Origin: Microcebus murinus
Lineage: Eukaryota > Chordata > Mammalia > Primates > Cheirogaleidae
Reading direction: 5' to 3'
Assembly: GCF_040939455.1 (NCBI RefSeq)
Contig: NC_134104.1
Coordinates: forward strand, 143,008,501-143,072,500
DNA length: 64,000 nucleotides
Shown here: positions 56,798-64,000 of the stretch, piece after piece
Numbering within the stretch: the stretch's first letter is position 1
How the letters are laid out: the number at the start of each line of letters is the position of its first letter
Translations under genes and position numbers: made by a program
The notes under the pieces: model-generated
Seen by the model: the letters and a program-made list of their open reading frames with translations, nothing else
Told to the model about the DNA's origin: nothing
Database searches by the model: none

Positions 56798-58789
56798 AAA
56801 GAAATAGAATTGATTTTTATAAATGACCTGGTATGCTGCACCTATATTAATCTCTCTTATTAGCTCCAGAGGCATTTTTGTAGATTCTTTGGTATATTCT
56901 GCATGTTCATTCAAGCTGTCTCTAAATACAAATAGTATCATTTCTTCCTTTTTTTTTTTCTGAATGTCTTTTATTTTTATTTATTTCTTTGTTGTAGTAG
57001 GTAAGTCTTCCATTTTGATATTAAATAGAAATAGTGAAAGAAGACATTCTGACCTTACTTATGATCTTCGGGGAAAAGACTATTATGTGTGATTCTCAAT
57101 AACTATGAAATAAGCTATAGTTTTTTTTGTGTGTATGCTTTCTATTAAGTTAAGGATATTCCCTTCTATTCCTAGATAGCTGAAAGTTCATATCATGCAT
57201 GGATGGTGAATTTGATTGATGTTTTGTTCTGTTACTGTTGAAATGACAATATGATTTTTTTAAATACCATAACATTATAAATTACAGTAATTGATTTTTG
57301 AATGTTGAGCTAGCCTTGCATTTCTGGGATGGAACTTGGTTGTGACAATTATCTTTTTTCTATATTACTAAATTTGATAAGTTAATATTTTGTTAAGGAT
57401 TTTGTGTCTATGTTCTTCAGGAAGACTGAGCTTTAATTTTCTTGTAATACCTTTGGTTTTAGTATTAATATAATGCTGGAATCATAGAATAAATTGGGAA
57501 CTGTTTCATTTTTCTCCCTATTTCATGGAAGAAAGTTTTTAGAAATCTTAGTATTTATTCCTTACATATATAGGAAAACTCACTAGTAAATCATCTGAGA
57601 TGGTAATATTTTCTTTTCTTATTTTCCTTTTTGAAATGTTTTTTATAACAAATTAAATTTTTAATAGACACAGGATTATTCAAGTTTATTTATTTCTTAT
57701 TGAGTGAGAATTAATTGTTTTGTCTTTCAGAAAACGGTATGTCATTTAAGTTGTATAACCTATGAGCATAAATTTTTTTTGTAGCATTCTCTTATTATTC
57801 TTCTAATGACTTTGGGGGCAATAGTGATGTTTTCTCTTTCATTCCTTATATTGATAATTTGTCTTCCAGTTTTTTTTCCTTCTCAGCCTGGCTAGAGCTT
57901 TTTCAATTATTGATCTTTTCATATAGCCAGTTTTTGGTTTAATTGATATTCTGTATTTCTTTTTAGTTTTTAGTTTCATCATTTTTCCCTTCTTCTTTTG
58001 TGTTTAATTTGCTCATCTTTCTATAGTTTCTGTGGATATAAGCTTAGATTACTAGTTTTAGATCATTCATATTTCTTTTACTATAAACATTCAATGCTAT
58101 AAATTTTCTCCTAAGTACTGCTTTAGCTGCCTCTCACAGACTATGCTTTCATTTTTACTTAGATCACTATTTTACAAATTTTTCTTGTGATTTCTCTTTG
58201 AGTTATTTAAATGTATGTGTTTAATTTCCAAATATTTGGAATTATTTCTAGATATCTTTTATTATTAATTTCTCATTTAATTTTGTGGTCATCCAGGAGT
58301 GTGTATAGTTGTGTGTATATATTATGTGTGTGTGTAATTGTTATGGTTTATTTTATGACTTAGAATATGGCCTAACTTGGTGTGTGTTCCATATGCACTT
58401 GCAAAGAATGTGCATTTTTTTCTGTTTTTTGGCCTTGGCGTTATAAATATCAATTAGAACAAGTTGGTTATAGTTTAGGCTATCTATATTCTTAGTGATT
58501 TCTACTTATTTGTTTTATCAATTACTGAGAGAGAAATGTTGAGTCTCCAACTATAATTGTGGACTTTTCTATTTCTCTTTTTATATCTATTCATTTTTTC
58601 TTCACACATTTTGAAGTTCTGTTTATAAGTGCATAGAAGAAATATACATTTTAAAAAAAGAAATTTATAGTGATATTTTGAGTTCACATTTAAAAATAAA
58701 GAGTATTGATTCAGTTATTTAATTTTATATTCATTAACATTTTTCTCTTAAAATTGTGTTTCCTGAAACATATTAAAAGCATTAAGGTT

Positions 58790-59740
58790 TATACTTTTCT
58801 CATCAGTAAGTATCATTTCGTATATTTGCAGGCCATCTTAAATTGTTTTTCTGTGAACTATTCATATATTTTGTCCATTTTTCTCTTAGTCTTTCTTTTC
58901 TTAATTTTGAAGTTCTTTATATCTTAGGGATTTTAAACCTCTTTTTCTGTTATGTAGTTCTGTACAGATTTTCCCGAACTTTTAAATTTTGCTTTTGTCT
59001 TTGTCAGTGCTTTTTAAGTTATAAATGCTTTGTAATGTCACTGAAATCATCCATGTTTTCTTTTATTGGTATGGATTTTGAATCATTGTTAAAGAAAATT
59101 TCCATTATATAATGAAATCCATCCATTATTTTCTAGTGCATTTACAACCTTTTAGAAAATATTTAACTCTCTCAACTATATGATATGATGAAAAAAGTTT
59201 ATCTTTTTTCAAATGGCTATCTAGTTTTCCAGTATCATTTATCTAGAAGTCCATCCATTCATTCTCTGCTAATTTGAGATGTCATCTCTTTCATGTATTA
59301 AGATTCCATATGCTTTTGTGTACAGTCACACCGTTAGCTTTTGTTCAATTAATCTGTAAGTCCATTCCTCAGCCAATATGACACTGACTTAACCTTAAGA
59401 GGCATTATAATTCAGTAGGTCTGGTCCCCACATTGTTTGTCTTTTTCAGGATTATTCTAGCTATTCTTGTCTTCAAGAATAGCACTGTCTTCAAATTGTC
59501 TAGGTGCAAAAAAGAATATATGTATTGTACTGGGATCCCACCAAATTTATATACTTACTTAGGGATAATTGGCATCTATCCAATATTCCTTGGTCTCCCT
59601 ACCTGTCAACATTTTACTTTTCTAACAGTTTAAGTCAAGTCTTTATAATGGATAATTATTTCACAATTTTTCTCATATAAATTTTAAACATTTTAAGGTT
59701 ATCTCTAAATTTATTTGGTTTGGTTTTGGGTTGGGGGGAC
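58790..59740 (-). mobile_element. Ancient LINE-1 (L1ME-like) ORF2 region, minus strand
   Basis: 'GTGAACTATTCATATATTTTGTCC', 'GAAGTTCTTTATATCTTAGGG', 'TTTTTTCAAATGGCTATCTAGTTTTCCAGTATCATTTATC' and 'TTTTTCAGGATTATTCTAGCTATTCTTGTC' match antisense ORF2 C-terminal sequence of old L1s. It restarts at an ORF2 position already covered by the L1 to its left, so it is a separate element. Confidence 0.72.
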
Positions 59741-60879
59741 ATTAAAGATAACTCTAGCCTCTTTAAATTAGTATGCAATGGTAGTACTCTCCTGCTCCTT
59801 CATCATGAGGCCTTCCCTATTTTAAGCTTCTCAAAAGACCTACTATTCCTCTAAGACCTCTATTTCATCCCCTTTAATTCTGAAACCTCATTCAAACACA
59901 CAGATGGAAAAATTGCAATGTGGATTGTTCACAGAGTAGGTTGGAATATGCAGGAATCTTTCTTGAGTGTATGTGTTCAGAGCTGGCTGAACTGGTAAGA
60001 AATTTAGGAGGAAGAAGATTGACATGTAAACTTAATAAGGTGAGTTCAAGAAGTTGCAATTTGGCTTCTGAAGCTCTGAAAATGTCAGCCGACTGCTCTT
60101 CATTTAACTTCATGCACTCCTTTCCCACCTTGTAGATTGCATCTCTCCTGGGCGTACATTATGTCATCAGAACATCCTGACATAAATTCTCCTTCACTTA
60201 AGTTCATAGGCAGTGTTCAGGAAGACTGTCATTAGGAATCCTAACAGTGAAAGTTGAATCAGGTGGAGTGCAGAGGGGTGTGGAAGACAATCATGAACTG
60301 AAATGGAGGCATTGTTCTGATGCTGTGAAAGGGGCTTTTAAGTATATTAGTGATATTCCTGTGAAAGCTAACTTATCAACTCATTCAAAATAAAACAGCC
60401 ATTATGCAAAAACTGTGACACAGAAGGAAAGAACATAATGATCCTTTTGTTACAAACATCTGGGCAAATAAGTCAAGATTCAATCAGGGTTCCCTAAAAG
60501 AAATGTTAAGTATTAGAATTAATGGATTCTTTAAAAATATTCTTGAATATTATAAAACTACTAAAATGATCTGAAAATATTCTTCCTTCTTTTCCCTCTT
60601 CCTTATACTAATATGCCTCCCTAGAAATTAAATATCTGTCTCAACCTTAATTCTAGCTGTTACTGAGCCCCCAGTCAGACAGAAATAAATGGTCACCAAA
60701 AATTAATAATACCTGTGATTATTTTCTATTCTCTATGTTGGACAGTAACTAAAAATGCTCTCTCCAAGTATTTTGCATAAACTCTTAAGCAGGTGAAGAT
60801 TAATATTCCTGTGCTTTTAGGTTATTTTAATATTGATCATGCCTTGGCTGTATTAATTATGTATTGAGTCAAGGGAAAA
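59741..60879. other. Unassigned non-coding DNA
   Basis: No gene or repeat recognised. Overlapping frames on both strands at 59892-60135 show no domain. Confidence 0.5.
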
Positions 60880-61040
60880 TAATATAGATTTGAAAGTCAG
60901 ACCTGGATTTGAATTCCAGGTTTAATCTATTTTGGTTGTGATATCAGGCAAGCTATTTGGCTTTTCTGGGAAATGGGAAAAATAGCATCTATCTTAAATA
61001 CTGTGGTTAACATTAAATGAGATAATACATGTTTTAAATG
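60880..61040 (+). repeat. MIR SINE
   Basis: 'GATTTGAAAGTCAGACCTGGATTTGAATTCCAGG', 'GTGATATCAGGCAAGCTATTTGG', 'GGAAATGGGAAAAATAGC' and 'GTTAACATTAAATGAGATAATACATG' follow the MIR consensus closely. Confidence 0.9.
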
Positions 61041-61614
61041 GATACCTTGATGACCAAAAATATCATTGTTTGGAGGAGTAATTATTTACCACCTGCTCCA
61101 TAATCACCGTTATTTTTTCTTCTCTTCAACCTCTCTCTACCTCTTAAGAGAGATATTAGTCTGTATAAGTATATAAACACTCGAATGAATAGAGGGAGAG
61201 TGGTGTGGTCTTTGGCCCAACTGAGGCTTAAATACCCCAGATTTTGAAAACCGTTATTTACCAGCTACTTTCTTCAAAGACAAAAACTCAAATCATGTCT
61301 TTAGGCTCAGGACTCACTAGGATGAAATACAGATGGTAACCTCTAAGGTGGATGGATGTTGATGTTGGCACAAACACTGAGAGAAGAATTAACTCATTTG
61401 TTTGTCTTCATTCCTAGCTTACATAGAAACTGCCTGGACTTCCCATCGTTCACCCCATCACCGAATCTCAAGCTCCTCAATGTGGGCTTCACTTTTTCTG
61501 TGTTGTGCATTTGGCAATGGAGGGAAGAACCAATTATTGAAAACACACTAAGTTGTAGGCAATATAAATAGCACTTGACATATAGTCAAGTCAAGTCAAG
61601 AAATCTCACTGATT
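61041..61614. other. Unassigned non-coding DNA
   Basis: No gene or repeat recognised between two MIR copies. Confidence 0.5.
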
Positions 61615-61740
61615 TCATAAACTTACTCTATGATGTTTGTACTATTATTATTCCTCATATTATAGATGACAAAACTGAGACAGCCTGCAACTATTATTGA
61701 AAATCACATGAAAGGTAAATAGCACATTTAGGCATTGGAC
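61615..61740 (-). repeat. MIR SINE, reverse orientation
   Basis: 'GTACTATTATTATTCCTCATATTATAGATGACAAAACTGAGAC' is the reverse MIR core (ACTATTATTATCCCCATTTTACAGATGAGGAAACTGAGGC), followed by weaker matching sequence to about 61740. Confidence 0.8.
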
Positions 61741-62824
61741 TTTTGCATAATAGTGCATAAAATCATTTCCCTATGATTTTAGTGAACAACAGCATGCATG
61801 TTTTTAGGGACTCACAATAAAGCCCTTGACACTGGCCTAAGAACCATAAACAGATATCTTAGGACCAAAGATAAAGCCTCACTTTCTCCCTTAGCTTGGG
61901 ATATTGTGATACAGCCTTAATATATGAAGCAGGTGGTCATTAGCATCCTTTTTAATGATCTTTAAGAGTTTTGAAGATGAAAATTATAAAGACTTCTTAG
62001 TTTTGTCTTTCTCCTTCTCCTTTCTATTAGTGATAGGACTCCAAATCTCAGAATTCTGGATCTAGCTATATTTATAACTTCTATAACCAGAACAAGCCAT
62101 TTTATCTATTAGGACCATGGTTTACTCGGCTGAAAATGAGATTGAACAATATGATCAGTAAGATGCTTTTTGGTTCTAAATAGATTTTTATCCTATAAAG
62201 CAAAATGAAAGTCATTTCTGACTTTTCCCTTGGCCTCATTTTGAAACCTTTTATTCATGTTAAAAACACTTTTTGAAACCTTTACCAGAGCCTATATAAA
62301 TAATAAATACTAGTGTGTACATATGTATTTAATTTGCTATATACCTAGAAACAAATACCAGTACAAATACACTATAAATGAATATATGGAAGAAATGCAG
62401 TGTTTTACTGACTTAATCAGAACCCACCTACCCAGAGAGGCAGATAAATACTGTAATAGTTGAAAGTCTACATAGAATGGTATAAATGATATATAGCATT
62501 ACCTAAAACATAGGGAAGGAAAAAGGAAGTGTATACAAGAGACTTGACAGTCTATTTAATTTCCATTTTTATATTCAAAAACTTGTAGGCTACAAAATAA
62601 ATCCTCTGATCCCAATAATTTATCTTTTTCTTTCTTTAATTTTTTTTTTTCAGGCAGAGGGCTTCAAAGTGAGATAGAGTCAAATTTTATAAGTGTATTA
62701 ATATTCATTGGAAAATTACATTTCTGGCTCTGTAGTGCCCACTTTGCCCAACTGTTTGTTTTAAAGTTCACAGTGTGACCCACAGTGGAAGCCATTAAGT
62801 GTCAGCAACATAGGAATGAGATCA
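61741..62824. other. Unassigned non-coding DNA
   Basis: No gene or repeat recognised. Confidence 0.5.
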
Positions 62825-62915
62825 CTGGGACTCAGAGGTTAAAATGTTGCTATTCCATCCACAACTAATAAGTGGCAGACATAGAATTTGAGACTGATTC
62901 TGTCTGGATCAAGAG
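62825..62915 (-). repeat. MIR SINE fragment, reverse orientation
   Basis: 'TGGGACTCAGAGGTTAAAATG' and 'CAACTAATAAGTGGCAGACATAGAATTTGAGACTGATTCTGTCTGG' match the reverse MIR (GGCTCAGAGAGGTTAAGTAAC ... AGTAAGTGGCAGAGCCAGGATTTGAACCCAGGTCTGTCTG). Confidence 0.8.
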
Positions 62916-63589
62916 ACCAAGATCTATCTGTAGCAAAACAATCATTGCGATTTTCGTGTTGGGGAGAACATGGTTATCATTAGTTTCTTTCCTAAAGTGA
63001 CATTGTATTGACCCTCTGATTTGATTCTTCCTACTTCCTAGTTCTTCATTTATAGAATCATATGTAATTTTATAATATTTGGTAAATAAAAAGGAAAATT
63101 GCACATTACTTTAAAAGTGATTGATACAATTTACCACCGGTGGATGTAGATAAAATATTCAAAAGCCGTATGTTGATAAAAGTTGACAATTCTTTTGTGT
63201 GGTATTAGAAGGCCTTGGGAGTTGGCCCAATAAGTCTGATAGCCCTGGAACTTACTAAGGCAGGCTTTTGGTTTGTTATTTCATTTGTTTTGTTTGGTCT
63301 CTAAGGCTTTTGGGTCTTCCCTTCCAAAGCTCCTGGGCTAGGCTACCTAACAGAGAAAAAGGAATGGTAGCTATTTATACTTTGGAAGCTCCAGAAATAC
63401 AGCATAACCAAAATAATGAGGGCAGGGAGACAGGAACTTCATAAAGAGGCTTATGTCTTCCAGGGATTACTTTTAAAATAAAATGGATAAATGCAGATTT
63501 TATGGTATTTCGGGCCATGGGGGTTGGTTTTAAGTGAGGCTAGAGAAGAGAAAGTTAATAGATATTTAGTGATTTCTCCTAACATTTAG
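62916..63589. other. Unassigned non-coding DNA
   Basis: No gene or repeat recognised. Confidence 0.5.
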
Positions 63590-63735
63590 TGATTTGCCAG
63601 GCAGTGAGCAAGACATATCTTTATTTCATCAATGCACCCACTTTTCGAGGTGTCCTCATTTCAGAAGTGAGGAAAACTGAACTAACAAGTGGTGCCATCA
63701 CTTTCTCAAGGTGAAGTAAAACTGTGACTTCTGTT
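63590..63735 (-). repeat. MIR SINE fragment, reverse orientation
   Basis: 'TTGCCAGGCAGTGAGCAAGACATATC', 'GGTGTCCTCATTTCAGAAGTGAGGAAAACTGAACTAACAAGTGG' and 'CACTTTCTCAAGGTG' follow the reverse MIR order. Confidence 0.65.
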
Positions 63736-64000
63736 ATGTCTGTCCTGATGATCCTTATGATCAAAGATTACCTTGCAGTGATGCCCTTGTTTTTTTCTTC
63801 CTTCTCCTCCTCTTTTTCTTTCTCTTTACTCTAGAGTCTCTAAGGACTCTAATTTGTCATCACTACTTTTTAAAAGACTTTTTAAAAAGCCCCTTACTGA
63901 TTTTGATTAGAAAAGCTGCATAAAATCTCACTCAAGACCTATTAGGTTTTCACCCTAGTAAATGACGACCCATGCCCTTGCCCTGGCCCAAGATCTCTCC
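63736..64000. other. Unassigned DNA with polypyrimidine tract
   Basis: A CT-rich tract spans about 63786-63835. No gene assignable before the window ends. Confidence 0.5.

Larger units (their letters stand above)
45600..58650 (-). mobile_element. Old LINE-1 (L1M), minus strand, host of a nested L1 cluster
   Basis: Three colinear antisense pieces: 45600-46471 (3' UTR to ORF2 C-terminus, 'GGGATTGCTGGGTCATATGG'), 49978-50753 ('ATTGAGTTGTAAGTGTTCTTTATATATTCTTGATAC' to 'CAATCTATTGATCAAATTAG') and 56514-58650 (reverse transcriptase and endonuclease region, ending '...CTCCAACTATAATTGTGGACTTTTC'). Adjacent blocks are separated only by two later L1s with target duplications at 46472 and 50754, so they are one element. 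All frames are broken. Confidence 0.82.

Noticed and set aside
63785..63840. Polypyrimidine tract followed by CTAG as a splice acceptor
   Set aside because: No open exon, donor site or coding sequence follows before the window ends.

Overview
No functional protein-coding gene, RNA gene, CRISPR array or other gene-like system is visible in this 64 kb window. It reads as AT-rich, intergenic or deep-intronic mammalian DNA built mostly from transposon remnants of many ages. The organism is probably a strepsirrhine primate (lemur or loris type). The dimeric Alu at 16285-16617 has a linker like that of lemur Alus. A recurrent young L1 group has a 3' UTR ending in 'CCCCCATAATATGC(C/T)GAAATAAA', unlike the human L1 3' end. 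Older layers (MIR, L2, L1M/HAL1-like, MLT1, ERVL LTR, Charlie, Tigger, mariner) are the usual eutherian fossils. Family names come from remembered consensus sequences; no database search was possible.

Layout. 1-3300: mostly unassigned, then an old L1 ORF2 remnant. 3314-4055: a MER1/Charlie-type hAT element carrying a 5'-truncated L1. 5301-6080: an L1 with a (TAAA)n tail, then a MIR. 8110-8570: an L1M 3' end carrying a mini-mariner. 10390-15605: old plus-strand L1s carrying young L1 insertions, one of them only about 33 nt of L1. 16285-16617 and 19325-19605: Alus. 18150-19225: an L2 split by an LTR-like segment holding a 24-bp minisatellite. 20000-23900: repeat-poor. 24590-25740: hAT inside MLT1 inside L1M. 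26492-27273: a Tigger-like element carrying a betaretrovirus-like solo LTR with a perfect 6-bp target duplication. 28130-33112: L1, ERV-like, Tigger, L2, MIR and L1M pieces. 34555-35625: two head-to-head L2 copies. 36264-37698: an L1 with a second L1 landed in its A-tail. 38450-39020: an ERVL LTR. 43450-59740: a matryoshka of minus-strand L1s. 59740-64000: mostly unassigned, with four MIRs.

The layers do not act together as a pathway. Their value is as an insertion record: target-site duplications allow several nesting orders to be read directly. The most intact coding remnant is the last ~250 codons of an L1 ORF2 at 51380-52132 (minus), which keeps the C-terminal Cys/His motif but lacks endonuclease and reverse transcriptase. 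I found no evidence of a new biological system. The observations most worth checking are the internally deleted L1s, the ultra-short L1 insertion, the solo LTR and the LTR-borne minisatellite.
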